From NCBI RefSeq assembly GCF_900113445.1, contig NZ_FOPJ01000001.1:1-64000 (forward strand): a stretch of 64,000 nucleotides of DNA, given 5' to 3'. Shown here in pieces: positions 8,410 through 17,341 of this stretch. Under the pieces are notes generated by a model that had not been told where the DNA came from, ran no database searches, and saw nothing but the letters and a program-made list of their open reading frames with translations. The position numbers and the translations under genes are program-made. This stretch comes from Corynebacterium spheniscorum. GTDB lineage: Bacteria > Actinomycetota > Actinomycetes > Mycobacteriales > Mycobacteriaceae. Position 1 is the stretch's first letter. The number at the start of each line of letters is the position of its first letter.

Positions 8410-9417
8410 ATGACTGAAGAAAACCAGGTAGTACGTCCCTTCCGCCGCCCCCGCCGGCTACGCCAAACCCCGGCGATGCGCGAATTCGTAGCAGAAACCA
8501 CCCTGCGCCCAGCTGACCTCATCTTGCCGATGTTCATCGCCGATGGTCTTTCCGAACCTAAGGAAATTAGCTCCATGCCGGGCGTGTACCAGCACACCAC
8601 GGATTCGCTTTTAGCCACCGCGCATGAAGCCCTCGATGCTGGGGTGCGCTGCGTGGATCTTTTCGGCGTGCCCCTAGAAGAAGCCAAAGACGCCGAAGGC
8701 TCCATCGCCTGGGACCCAGAAGGCATCCTCAACCGCGGGCTCGATGCGCTGCGCACTGAATTCGGCGATGATCTTTTGGTCATGGCCGATACCTGCCTCG
8801 ATGAATTCACCGACCACGGTCACTGCGGTGTTCTAAGTGTGGATCGTTGGGGTCGCACCCAGGTCGATAATGACGCCACCTTAGAGCTCTACCAAAAAAT
8901 GGCGGTCGCCCAAGCTGATGCCGGCGCCCACATTGTTTCCCCCTCCGGGATGATGGACGGCCAAATCCGTGCCATCCGCGATGCCCTGGATGCCGCCGGG
9001 CACCAAGATGTCGCCATTATGGCCTATTCCGCCAAGTACGCTTCCGCCTTCTTTGGTCCCTTCCGGGAAGCCGTTGCGTCCTCCTTGGAAGGGGATCGCC
9101 GCACCTATCAACAAGACCCCGCCAATCAGCGTGAATCCCTCCTCGAAGTGGATTTGGATATTGCTGAAGGCGCTGACTTTGTGATGGTCAAACCCGCCAT
9201 GCCTTACCTGGATGTGCTCAACCTGGTAGCCGAAAGCTCCCCGGTGCCGGTGGCTGCCTATCAGGTATCCGGTGAGTACGCCATGCTCCAAGCCGCTGGC
9301 CGGAATGGCTGGGTGGACCTTGATGCTGTCATGATGGAATCCCTCATCGGTATTAAGCGTGCCGGTGCCGACCAAATCCTCACCTACTTCGCAACGGAAG
9401 CAGCCCGGAAGCTCTAG
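8410..9417 (+). CDS. hemB: Delta-aminolevulinic acid dehydratase (porphobilinogen synthase)
   Basis: 335 residues. Condenses two 5-aminolevulinate molecules into porphobilinogen. The two catalytic lysines are recognisable in [15 protein letters not shown] (about 203) and [12 protein letters not shown] (about 258). The metal-binding loop reads [16 protein letters not shown]. Of the three cysteines of classical zinc enzymes (CxC...C), the middle one is Asp, a mixed Cys/Asp site between the zinc and magnesium types. ATG 8410 follows GAAGGAAAG. The next gene starts four bases after its stop, so they are co-transcribed. Confidence 0.97.
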   Translation: MTEENQVVRPFRRPRRLRQTPAMREFVAETTLRPADLILPMFIADGLSEPKEISSMPGVYQHTTDSLLATAHEALDAGVRCVDLFGVPLEEAKDAEGSIAWDPEGILNRGLDALRTEFGDDLLVMADTCLDEFTDHGHCGVLSVDRWGRTQVDNDATLELYQKMAVAQADAGAHIVSPSGMMDGQIRAIRDALDAAGHQDVAIMAYSAKYASAFFGPFREAVASSLEGDRRTYQQDPANQRESLLEVDLDIAEGADFVMVKPAMPYLDVLNLVAESSPVPVAAYQVSGEYAMLQAAGRNGWVDLDAVMMESLIGIKRAGADQILTYFATEAARKL

Positions 9418-9420
9418 TTC

Positions 9421-10074
9421 ATGAACGATCTTCGCCAGCAACCCCAACCACCAGCCCCACTTAACCCTCAGCAGGATCAGCGTCAGCAGGGAAACAAGCC
9501 AGGCTTAAAGCCCACCAAGCTGCCGGAATCTGTTGCCCTTATGCTCGGGCTTTTTAGCGCCGCAGTGTTCTTCGAGCTCTGCCACCACATTCTTTCCGTG
9601 GTGATGGGCATTATGGATCCCGCGCCGCTCAAAGCCCAGGCCCGGGAATCCCTGAAAAACGGTGGCCCCTTTGGTGGTGGGGATGCAGTGCCAAGCGAAG
9701 GAATGCTCAACGCTTCGGTTACCACCGCCATCGTCATGGCCGGCCTGGTCGGCATCGCCTTTCTAGTGCTGCTGCTGGTCATGATCCAGATGGTGCGCAA
9801 AAAACATAAACGAGCCGATATCGCCCGGCGCATCCTCTTCGTCTTCGGCGTGTACTTCGGTTTGCGGGCCATGATGATCTTCGGGGCGCACCCCCAAGGC
9901 AGCACGCTACCGGTGTGGCTCTATGCCTTAGACGGCAGCCTCCAAATTTTAGTTGGGGTAGCAGCGGTCACCGGAGTGGTGTTCTCCCTGAAAGAAGACA
10001 CCCTGAAATTCACCGGTGAACTCGGCAAAGGCCCCGGCGGTTTCGGAAGCTTCGGACCAAAACCCAAGGCCTAA
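9421..10074 (+). CDS. Four-helix membrane protein of unknown function
   Basis: 217 residues. A Pro/Gln-rich cytosolic tail (about 1-38) is followed by four predicted membrane segments near residues 40-68, 98-122, 136-155 and 163-186, and a Gly/Pro-rich tail. A basic KKHKR loop between segments 2 and 3 suggests a cytoplasmic loop. It begins four bases after hemB, so it is almost certainly made with it. No family recognised and no catalytic motif. Together with the next membrane gene and the pseudo-ATPase it forms a membrane-protein group within the haem cluster. Confidence 0.8.
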   Translation: MNDLRQQPQPPAPLNPQQDQRQQGNKPGLKPTKLPESVALMLGLFSAAVFFELCHHILSVVMGIMDPAPLKAQARESLKNGGPFGGGDAVPSEGMLNASVTTAIVMAGLVGIAFLVLLLVMIQMVRKKHKRADIARRILFVFGVYFGLRAMMIFGAHPQGSTLPVWLYALDGSLQILVGVAAVTGVVFSLKEDTLKFTGELGKGPGGFGSFGPKPKA

Positions 10075-10290
10075 AAGCACCTCAAAAATTTTTCACTCCT
10101 TAACGCCCCAAGCCTCCAGCGGCGAGGGCCGTTCTGCTTGAGGAAGCCGCTAAGCGGCGGTGCAGTATGTGTGTCTCGTATCACATTAATGCTTGCTTAC
10201 TTAGTCTTTTCCGCTGCCGGTTGTTTCGTTAACCTGAAATCAACCTAAATCACTTAAACAGACCGGGCAGTAAAGAACCCCGGCGAGCAT

Positions 10291-10590
10291 ATGGAAAGCG
10301 GTGATGAGATGACCACCCCGGTACCTCGTTTTAGTCTTGAGGAGCGGCTGCGAGCAGTTATGGGTGTCCTGGGGGCAGTGGCCGCTCTGGAGCTGCTTTT
10401 CATTGGGTATTCCGTGTTCCGTGGACAGGGTGTGTCCTACTCCACGGCCCTATTAGCTGCGGTGTTTCTGGGATTGACCCTCGGCGCATTTCTTGGCGCA
10501 CGGATGAAGGAATCCTCCACCGCACTACGAATCGGTGTGCTTGTTGGATTCGGTGTAGCGGCCGCCCTCGCTGTCACCATTCTTTTTTAA
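10291..10590 (+). CDS. Small three-helix membrane protein
   Basis: Up to 99 residues from ATG 10291; a second ATG at 10309 (MTTPVPRF) is equally possible. Three hydrophobic segments lie at about residues 22-42, 49-70 and 79-99, the last ending at the C-terminus. They are rich in Gly/Ala, with GLTLGAFLGARM between segments. No family recognised. Separated by 216 bases from the previous gene and followed by a perfect 13-bp inverted repeat. Confidence 0.65.
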   Translation: MESGDEMTTPVPRFSLEERLRAVMGVLGAVAALELLFIGYSVFRGQGVSYSTALLAAVFLGLTLGAFLGARMKESSTALRIGVLVGFGVAAALAVTILF

Positions 10591-10600
10591 TCCAAACCGC

Positions 10601-10631
10601 ATGGCCCATCTGCCTAAAGCAGATGGGCCAT
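10601..10631. terminator. Perfect 13-bp inverted repeat between convergent genes
   Basis: ATGGCCCATCTGC, a five-base loop CTAAA, and GCAGATGGGCCAT. It follows the small membrane protein by 10 bases and lies downstream of the convergent SdpI-like gene. The stem is very stable, but no T run follows on either strand. It probably limits read-through or protects 3' ends. Confidence 0.6.
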
Positions 10632-10790
10632 AGCCATGCCGGAAACCTTTCTTGAAGCTTCCGGGGATAACACCAACAACCGTGCCTGGTCTGGGGTAAG
10701 GCAGCCACCTCATCACGCCGGTCTCTCCATGCCTCCGAGATGTTCCCCTGGAATGCCCCTCGGCTTCCCGGGGTGCTACAGCGAGAATGC

Positions 10791-11141
10791 TCAGTGCACC
10801 GCTTTTTGAGCAAGACGTACCTGGATTATCAAAATGGGGACCAGGGAACCGAAGGTGATCGCAGCGGCCACCAGATAGGGAGTTTTTGACATTTCCCCCG
10901 ATTGAAGAAGCATGAAGCCGCCGCCGAGGAAGAAAATAACGGCAATCAAAGCATTCGCCGTCCAGGTCTTACGGTGGGCCGTCGTCCACGCCTCATCGGA
11001 CTGCATGGTGCTTGGCAATCGGATTCCTACCGCAGAATTCCGCGGCAGAGTGCCGCGCCTGCTTTTGTCTGCAATGACGCCAAAAATGATTGCGCATAAC
11101 CAGGCGAGAACTCCGGTGACAACCGGTATCCATAGTGACAT
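10791..11141 (-). CDS. SdpI-family membrane protein
   Basis: 116 residues with three hydrophobic segments (about 5-25, 62-82, 90-108). The loop after the first carries the SdpI-like pattern RNSAVGIRLPSTMQSDEAW then TTAHR. In the family (N..G.R...T..S...W...H) this is shared with Bacillus SdpI, the immunity and signalling protein against the SdpC toxin. Actinobacterial members are widespread with unknown roles. ATG at 11141 follows GGAAGGGG. It is the only minus-strand gene among the hem genes at this point; a toxin partner is not visible nearby. Confidence 0.78.
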   Translation of the reverse strand: MSLWIPVVTGVLAWLCAIIFGVIADKSRRGTLPRNSAVGIRLPSTMQSDEAWTTAHRKTWTANALIAVIFFLGGGFMLLQSGEMSKTPYLVAAAITFGSLVPILIIQVRLAQKAVH

Positions 11142-11466
11142 TTTCTGGCCCCTTCCGACCTTCCATCAGGCTTGCTACCTCAATACCAGGCAAGCCTTAG
11201 TCTGTCGAGGTTAAGGTTTTGGGGGATGGGGCATTGGTTTTTTCACGGGCTGCGCACCGAAAAACGGACCGAGGTCTAAGGAGACAACCTAAGGTCCAGA
11301 GATAGGCCAGCGGCGTTCGACATGGCTAAGCATCCCCAGGCAGCTACGTATTCATATCCCTCGCGATAGCATAAGATGCACACAATAGCTCCAGCCTGAG
11401 CCAAGCATTTTCAGCACCAGGCCACTAGCACTCATCGCCGACTTCATTGAGGACCGTGCACTAACT
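11142..11466. other. Divergent intergenic region (325 bases)
   Basis: Lies between the leftward SdpI-like gene and the rightward ATPase-like gene, so it should contain both promoters. I see no gene and no clear operator. A minus-strand frame overlapping the ATPase 5' end (11352-11732) is a shadow of low-complexity codons. Confidence 0.4.
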
Positions 11467-14400
11467 ATGGACCGTCCCGCACCAGGTAGCGCCAAAGCCA
11501 CCCGTGGTAGTGACAAGCCCCAACGGGGCAGTGAAAAACCTGCCCGCAGCACCGAAAAGCTACTACGCCCCAGCGAAAAAGCCTCCAAGCGTAACTCCGA
11601 GCGCGCCGCCAAGATCGCCAAGTCCGGTATGGCTGCCAGTGGCAAAGCCAACGCCAAACCCACTGGTAAAGGTGCCTCCGCTAAGGGCAGCGCCGGTGGT
11701 TCTAGTACCGCACCCGGTACTGCTGCTAGCACCGCCTCCCAAACTTTAACGCCGCCCCCGCTGCCAGAAGATCACCCCACTCCCATCCACATGGCGGTGG
11801 AAGCGTCTCTTGCGGACCCTTCAGTTTCCCGTCCCCGCGGGCTCTCCGGGGAACTTGGTGCCGGGCATCTTCATGCCCCCGTCGTGCTACCGCCGGTGCC
11901 TCAAACTGAAACCCAAAAACAAGTCGCCAGCGCTATTAATACCGCCAAAATCGCGGCCCGCGAAGCTGGTTTTAGCCCCGAGGTAGCCAACTCCGATCAC
12001 GCGCTGATCGACATGGATGACCGCCCACGCGTCTCCTACGCCTTCGACCTGGTGGGCCTAGAAAACGCACCCCAAATCAGCGAAATTGAAGAAGCCTTAG
12101 AAGAACTCCCCGGGGTACGCGCCCGCATCGTATATCCCACCGCCACCGCCTGGGTTACCGCCCCGGAAGGCACCGCACCCCAAGACATTGTCGATATCAT
12201 CACCACCTTCGGCATTGATGCGCTGCTTACTGATTCCTCGCTACGCCGCCGCGCCATGCTTGCCGGCCGCGATGATCGCAGCACCCGCCGTGCCGCCCGC
12301 CGCCGCACCCTCAACTACCGCGGACTGTCCTGGAAATTCCGGCGCCACCTCCAAGAAGAAAGAAAAAACCTCGAACGCGCCCGCGATGCCGGCTGGCTTC
12401 GCCAACCCGAAGACGCAGACCAAGATGACCCCAGCACCCAAGCCGATGATGGCGACGTGCTCTTCACCGCCCGCGCATTATTAACCCCGACGCGGCTCAT
12501 CTGGTGCACCGTATTAAGCATCCCGGTGCTGCTACTTTCCTATATTTCCGCCTGGCAATTCCCCGGCTGGCAATGGCTCTGCCTCGCCCTCACCACCCCT
12601 GTGGTGATCTGGGGTGCGTGGCCCTTCCACCGCGCCATGGCCGGTGGTATGCGCCGTGGGCTTACCGCCCTGGATGCCGCTAGCTCCGTCGCAGTCATCG
12701 CCGCCTGGTTATGGTCCGCCTCGCTGATGATGTTCACCTCCTCCGGGGAAATCGGCTGGACCTATGTGCCGCATTGGTTCGCCATTGACCGCAACCGCAT
12801 CGCCGATGGTGAAATCTTCTTCGACGTGGCCTGCGGCATGACGGTGCTCCTCCTGGCCGGTCGCCTCATCACCATGCGCAGCCGGGTGAGCCTCATTAGC
12901 GAACTCGATGAGTGGAAACCCGACCCCCAATCAGAGGTCACCGTGGTGCAACGCAACCGCTCCACCGGCCGCCCCGAAAATGTGCGCATCCCCCTCCAAG
13001 AAGTCAATGTTGGTGATGATCTCTTCGTCGAACCCGGCGAAATGGTGCCCGTCGATGGCCAAGTCATCGGTGGTGCCTCCACCATCGTGCCCGGCCGCGT
13101 CGGCCGCCATGATGGCCCCTTCGATGTGAAAGTGAACTCCCATGTGTGGGCCGGTGGCATGAACACCCACCAACGCCTCAAAATCCGTGTCCTACGCACC
13201 GGACACCGCACCCGCATGGCAGCAGTCCACCGCTGGGTTAAAGACGCCACCCGCCAACAAAACCGCTCCGAAATGCTCTCCACCAAATCCGCGGCCATGC
13301 TCATCCCCGCGGCCTTGGCAGTCGCCCTCATCGACTTCATCATCTGGGCACTCTTCGGTAAAAACCTCAACACCGCCTTCTGCACCGCACTGGCGGTGCT
13401 CGCCTGCGTCGCCCCCGTCGCCCTTGCGCTCTCCCCAGCGCTAGCTATCCGCTACGGCATTGAAACTGCCGCCCGAAAAGGCGTACTCATCCGCGATGGC
13501 GCCACCATCCGCCAACTCGACATGGTCGATACCGTGGTCTTCAACCGCGTCGGCACCCTCGCCGAACCCGCCATGACCGTCGAAACCGTCACCGCGGATC
13601 GCGGCGAAGAACCCGAATTAGTACTTCGCGTTGCCGGTGCCCTCGCCATGGAAAGCGACCACCCCGTCTCCCGCGCTTTGGTTCGCGCCTCCCGCGAAGC
13701 CCGCGACGCCGGCACCGGCGGTGACCTCATCCCCCATTGGATCGAAGTCAGCCACTCTGTCATCCACACCGATGGCACCTTCTCCGGCATGATCGAATTG
13801 CCCTTCGCCGATAGCGATGGCACTATCCACACCCGCCAAGTCGAAGCCTCCCTCTGGCGCCCCCGCAATATGGCTCGTCTTCGCGGCCGCCTTGCTGCTG
13901 CCGCGGTATCCGGCGGCAGCCCCCTGGTGGTCAGCTGGGGTGGCCGCGACCGCGGCGTCATCACCTTGCATGATGATGTCCGCGATGATGCCATCGATGC
14001 CGTTAGCCGCTTAGAAGACATGGGCATCGACACCATGATGCTCTCCCGCGATACCTACCCCGTGGCCCGCCGCTTCGCCGACCGCATCGGCATCTCCCGC
14101 GTGCTCGCCGGCATCGCGCCGGGACGTAAAGCCCTCACGGTCCGCGCCGTGCACACCCGCGGCGCCCGCGTGGCCATGATCGGCGATAACTCCGTCATGG
14201 AATGCCTCCGCGTGGCTGATGTGGGTGTGCTCATGGGCTCCACCGAGCCGCTCGACACCATGAACCAGCACGAACAACACGACCCCAACGTCGATGTCCT
14301 CGTGCTGCGCACCGATGTGTCCGGCATCCCCGCCCTTATCACCCTGGCGCGCCGCGTCTGCCGCATCATCGACCGCAATATTTGGTTCTCCTGGGCCTAC

Positions 14401-14538
14401 AACGGCTTGGCGGTAGCCGCCTCAGTCGCCGGTGTCCTCCACCCCATGGCCGCCACCTTGCTCATGCTCGGCAGCTCCCTTTTCATTGAGATGCGCTCCA
14501 ACCAAGCCCGCAAGTTCGACCTCCATCCGGTGTCCTAA
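11467..14538 (+). CDS. P1B-type ATPase homologue lacking catalytic residues (pseudo-ATPase)
   Basis: 1023 residues. Residues 1-150 are a Lys/Ser/Ala-rich disordered tail. Residues about 189-260 resemble a ferredoxin-like metal-binding domain without a CxxC. From about 340 on, the order is that of a P1B heavy-metal ATPase: four membrane helices, A-domain, helices with a CPC-like site, P/N domains, last helices. Catalytic motifs are lost. DKTGT reads NRVGT (Asn693 at the phosphorylation site); the CPC site reads CVAP (Cys647); the A-domain TGE is absent (VGR); GDGxND reads GDNSVM (906-911). Only SDHP (730-733) is kept. The frame is open with normal codon use, so it is maintained rather than decaying. 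Metal pumping by the classical cycle is not expected; a structural, sensing or haem-related membrane role is inference. Confidence 0.88.
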   Translation: MDRPAPGSAKATRGSDKPQRGSEKPARSTEKLLRPSEKASKRNSERAAKIAKSGMAASGKANAKPTGKGASAKGSAGGSSTAPGTAASTASQTLTPPPLPEDHPTPIHMAVEASLADPSVSRPRGLSGELGAGHLHAPVVLPPVPQTETQKQVASAINTAKIAAREAGFSPEVANSDHALIDMDDRPRVSYAFDLVGLENAPQISEIEEALEELPGVRARIVYPTATAWVTAPEGTAPQDIVDIITTFGIDALLTDSSLRRRAMLAGRDDRSTRRAARRRTLNYRGLSWKFRRHLQEERKNLERARDAGWLRQPEDADQDDPSTQADDGDVLFTARALLTPTRLIWCTVLSIPVLLLSYISAWQFPGWQWLCLALTTPVVIWGAWPFHRAMAGGMRRGLTALDAASSVAVIAAWLWSASLMMFTSSGEIGWTYVPHWFAIDRNRIADGEIFFDVACGMTVLLLAGRLITMRSRVSLISELDEWKPDPQSEVTVVQRNRSTGRPENVRIPLQEVNVGDDLFVEPGEMVPVDGQVIGGASTIVPGRVGRHDGPFDVKVNSHVWAGGMNTHQRLKIRVLRTGHRTRMAAVHRWVKDATRQQNRSEMLSTKSAAMLIPAALAVALIDFIIWALFGKNLNTAFCTALAVLACVAPVALALSPALAIRYGIETAARKGVLIRDGATIRQLDMVDTVVFNRVGTLAEPAMTVETVTADRGEEPELVLRVAGALAMESDHPVSRALVRASREARDAGTGGDLIPHWIEVSHSVIHTDGTFSGMIELPFADSDGTIHTRQVEASLWRPRNMARLRGRLAAAAVSGGSPLVVSWGGRDRGVITLHDDVRDDAIDAVSRLEDMGIDTMMLSRDTYPVARRFADRIGISRVLAGIAPGRKALTVRAVHTRGARVAMIGDNSVMECLRVADVGVLMGSTEPLDTMNQHEQHDPNVDVLVLRTDVSGIPALITLARRVCRIIDRNIWFSWAYNGLAVAASVAGVLHPMAATLLMLGSSLFIEMRSNQARKFDLHPVS

Positions 14539-14551
14539 AAAATATTTAGGA
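14533..14551. terminator. AT-rich palindrome over the pseudo-ATPase stop codon
   Basis: TCCTAAA-AAATA-TTTAGGA; the stop codon lies in the left arm. The stem is weak and AT-rich with no T run. A similar AT palindrome covers the menC stop codon. Confidence 0.3.
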
Positions 14552-14712
14552 AAGCTTCCCCCGAGACCCGCCTCCCACGCCATCCCAGGTCCGCCTGGCG
14601 GTGGCTGCGTGGCTCAGCTATGCCGCACCGAACTGGTGTTATGACACGCCGAAGGCCGTCTTGCCATGGGCTAACTACCCACACATCCAACCTTTGGACC
14701 ACAATGGTGCCC

Positions 14713-15783
14713 ATGGCCCGACGTAATTTGGTTGATTCCCCCTTTTTGGATGCTGCCTGCCCGCAGATGGGACGCACCCCATCGCATACCCCCGTATGGT
14801 TCATGCGCCAAGCAGGTCGCTCCCTTCCGGAGTACCGCAAAGCCCGTGAGGGCATCAGCATGCTCGACTCCTGCTTCATGCCCGAATTGCTTGCCGAGAT
14901 CACTCTCCAACCAGTTCGCCGCCACAAAGTAGATGCCGCCATCCTCTTCTCCGATATCGTGGTGCCGCTTAAAGCCGCCGGCGTCAAAGTCGAAATCGTG
15001 CCCGGCCGCGGCCCCGTCATGGATGCCGCCATCCGCACCAAAGAAGATGTCCTCAACCTCCCCATCCTGGACCATGATGTACCCGAGGTTGCCCAAGGCA
15101 TTAGCCACATCCTCGAAGAACTCAATGACCGCACCGCGCTCATTGGCTTCGCCGGCGCCCCCTTCACCCTGGCCAGCTACCTGGTAGAAGGTGGGCCCAG
15201 TAAAAACCACCAGCGCACCAAAGCAATGATGCACGGTGAACCGGAACTATGGCACACCCTGATGGAAAGGCTCACCCCCACCATCGTTGGCTTCCTCAAA
15301 GTCCAAATCAATGCCGGTATTGATGCCCTCCAGCTTTTCGACTCCTGGGCGGGTTTCCTCACCGAACATGATTACCGCAACTATGTGCTCCCACATTCCA
15401 AGCACATCTTCCAAGAAGTCGAAGCTGCCGGCATTCCCCGCATCCACTTCGGCGTCGGCACCGGGGAATTGCTTGGCGCCATGAGCGAAGCCGGCTCCGA
15501 AGTCATGGGCGTGGATTGGCGAGTACCGCTCGATCGCGCCGCCGAGCGCATCACCCGCGCCGCCGGCCCGCGGGTACTCCAAGGCAACCTAGATCCCGCC
15601 ATTCTCTTCGCTGGCCCTCAAGTGGTGCGCGAGGAAGTCACCCGCATTAAAGATGAAGCCGCCGCCGCCCAACTAGCTGGCACCGCCCGCGGCCATATCT
15701 TCAACCTCGGCCACGGTGTCCTCCCCGACACCCCCGCAGAAGCCATCACCGAAGCTGTCGCCATCATCCACGGCGAAGCCTAA
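14713..15783 (+). CDS. hemE: Uroporphyrinogen decarboxylase
   Basis: 356 residues from ATG 14713; an in-frame ATG at 14704 and a much longer reading from 14620 are open but add residues not expected in the family. The enzyme removes four carboxyls from uroporphyrinogen III to give coproporphyrinogen III. Signatures: PVWFMRQAGRSLPEYR (Arg pair and the catalytic region), ILFSDIVVPLKAAG with the key Asp, IGFAGAPFTLASY and IHFGVGTGELL. No strong Shine-Dalgarno sequence is visible before the chosen start. It follows the pseudo-ATPase by 174 bases and precedes hemY by 73. Confidence 0.95.
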   Translation: MARRNLVDSPFLDAACPQMGRTPSHTPVWFMRQAGRSLPEYRKAREGISMLDSCFMPELLAEITLQPVRRHKVDAAILFSDIVVPLKAAGVKVEIVPGRGPVMDAAIRTKEDVLNLPILDHDVPEVAQGISHILEELNDRTALIGFAGAPFTLASYLVEGGPSKNHQRTKAMMHGEPELWHTLMERLTPTIVGFLKVQINAGIDALQLFDSWAGFLTEHDYRNYVLPHSKHIFQEVEAAGIPRIHFGVGTGELLGAMSEAGSEVMGVDWRVPLDRAAERITRAAGPRVLQGNLDPAILFAGPQVVREEVTRIKDEAAAAQLAGTARGHIFNLGHGVLPDTPAEAITEAVAIIHGEA

Positions 15784-15856
15784 AAGAACACACTGACCGC
15801 GAAACACCCCTAGCTAGTTTCACAAAAAATCTTTTTGAAGGAAGGACCCACCTATC

Positions 15857-17257
15857 GTGCGCTACGCCATTATCGGCGCCGGCCTCGCCGGACTCACCTG
15901 CGCCCACGACATCCGTCAGCATGATCGCGATGCCACCATCGAAGTATTCGAAGCCGCAGAACGCATCGGCGGAAAACTCTTCACCGTCCCCTTCGAATCC
16001 GGGCCCACCGACCTCGGCGCCGAAGCCTTCCTCAACCGCCGTACCGACGCCATCGACTTCTTCAACTCCCTCGGCCTGGCAGACCACCTCGTGTACCCCT
16101 CAGGCTTACGTTCCCTGGTGTACTCCGGCGGCCACCTCCAAACCCTGCCCGCCGGTGGCGCCATGGGCATCCCCGGTGATTCCCGTGATTTCGAAGAACT
16201 CCTTGGCGATGAGGCCTGCGCACGCATCGATGCGGAATCCGAAGCCGAACCCATCGACTGGGAAGTCGGCCAAGATGCCCGCGTCGGTGAGCTGGTCCGC
16301 CAACGCTATGGCAATGAAGTAGTCGACCGCGTGGTTTCCGCGCTTTTAGGTGGGGTGTATTCCTGCACCGCTGATGATCTCGGCATGCGCGCCACCATCC
16401 CGCAATTAGCGGAAGCTTTAGATGAACTTGCTGCCGCCGGTGAAAAAGTCACGCTTTCCGGTGCCATCCAAAAGATGAACTCGCGGCGCAACACCATCAC
16501 CAAATCCTCCGCCCCTAGCCCCATCTTCGCTACCTTCCGCGGCGGCTACGCCGAACTTTATGACACCCTCGCGGAAAGCTCCGGGGCACAGATCTTCGTG
16601 GATGCTTTTATCTCCGGGGTAAACCGCAATAGTGATGGCACCTTCAGCCTCAAGGGCGCTGGCGAGGGCAATTATGATCGCCTCGTGCTCGCCACCCCAG
16701 CCCCCACCACCGCGGTGCTGCTTAAAGATATTGCCCCCGAAGCAGCCCAGAAACTCCAGGCCATTGAATTAGCCTCCTCCGCTGTGGTCGGCATGAAATT
16801 CGACTCCGATGAGGGCCTGCCCCAAAACTCCGGGGTGCTGGTGGCAGCTGATGAACCAGAGATGCACGCCAAGGCCTTCACCCTGTCTTCCCGCAAGTGG
16901 CCGCACCTCGCCGAACGCGGCGGGGCAGTAGTGCGCGCCAGCTTCGGTCGCTTCGGCGATGAAGCATTAGTGCGCGCAGAAGAAGATGAACTGGTGGATA
17001 TGGCGTTGGATGATCTCCAAAAAACCACCGGCTTCGATGGCCGCGCCGCCGGATTATCAGAAATCTATGTACAACGCTGGTTCGGCGGCATCCCACGCTT
17101 TGATAAGAACCACTTCGATGTAGTCGCCGCAGTGCGTGAAGAACTCAGCACCCTCGATGGGGTAGAGGTCACCGGCGCTTGGGCTGCCGGTGTGGGGGTT
17201 CCCAATGTCATCGCTGATGCCCGCGATGCCGCCCAACGCATCACCCACGCTGACTAA
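15857..17257 (+). CDS. hemY: Coproporphyrinogen III oxidase / protoporphyrinogen oxidase family (HemY/CgoX)
   Basis: 466 residues. An FAD-dependent flavin-amine-oxidase-fold enzyme. The dinucleotide motif IIGAGLAGLTCA is at residues 5-16, followed by EAAERIGGK, and a C-terminal FAD-contact segment TGAWAAGVGVPNVIADA. In Actinobacteria this protein usually oxidises coproporphyrinogen III to coproporphyrin III in the coproporphyrin-dependent haem route (established for the family, not shown here). GTG 15857 follows GAAGGAAGGA. It forms a tight run with hemE and is followed by a bidirectional hairpin. Confidence 0.93.
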   Translation: MRYAIIGAGLAGLTCAHDIRQHDRDATIEVFEAAERIGGKLFTVPFESGPTDLGAEAFLNRRTDAIDFFNSLGLADHLVYPSGLRSLVYSGGHLQTLPAGGAMGIPGDSRDFEELLGDEACARIDAESEAEPIDWEVGQDARVGELVRQRYGNEVVDRVVSALLGGVYSCTADDLGMRATIPQLAEALDELAAAGEKVTLSGAIQKMNSRRNTITKSSAPSPIFATFRGGYAELYDTLAESSGAQIFVDAFISGVNRNSDGTFSLKGAGEGNYDRLVLATPAPTTAVLLKDIAPEAAQKLQAIELASSAVVGMKFDSDEGLPQNSGVLVAADEPEMHAKAFTLSSRKWPHLAERGGAVVRASFGRFGDEALVRAEEDELVDMALDDLQKTTGFDGRAAGLSEIYVQRWFGGIPRFDKNHFDVVAAVREELSTLDGVEVTGAWAAGVGVPNVIADARDAAQRITHAD

Positions 17258-17287
17258 GCACAGCACCGTGTCTTAAGCAGCAAGCAC

Positions 17288-17321
17288 AAAACCCTAGGAG
17301 TAAGCACACTCCCAGGGTTTT
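17288..17321. terminator. Bidirectional terminator after hemY
   Basis: AAAACCCTaGGAGT - six-base loop - ACTCCcAGGGTTTT with one mismatch. It lies between hemY and the convergent dehydrogenase gene. The A/T flanks serve as a U tract in either direction. Confidence 0.8.
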
Positions 17322-17341
17322 CCTCTTACCTAGCTCAGGAC

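Noticed and set aside
14620..14712. Longer N-terminus for hemE
   Set aside because: The extra 31 residues are unlike the family start, and no ribosome site precedes them.
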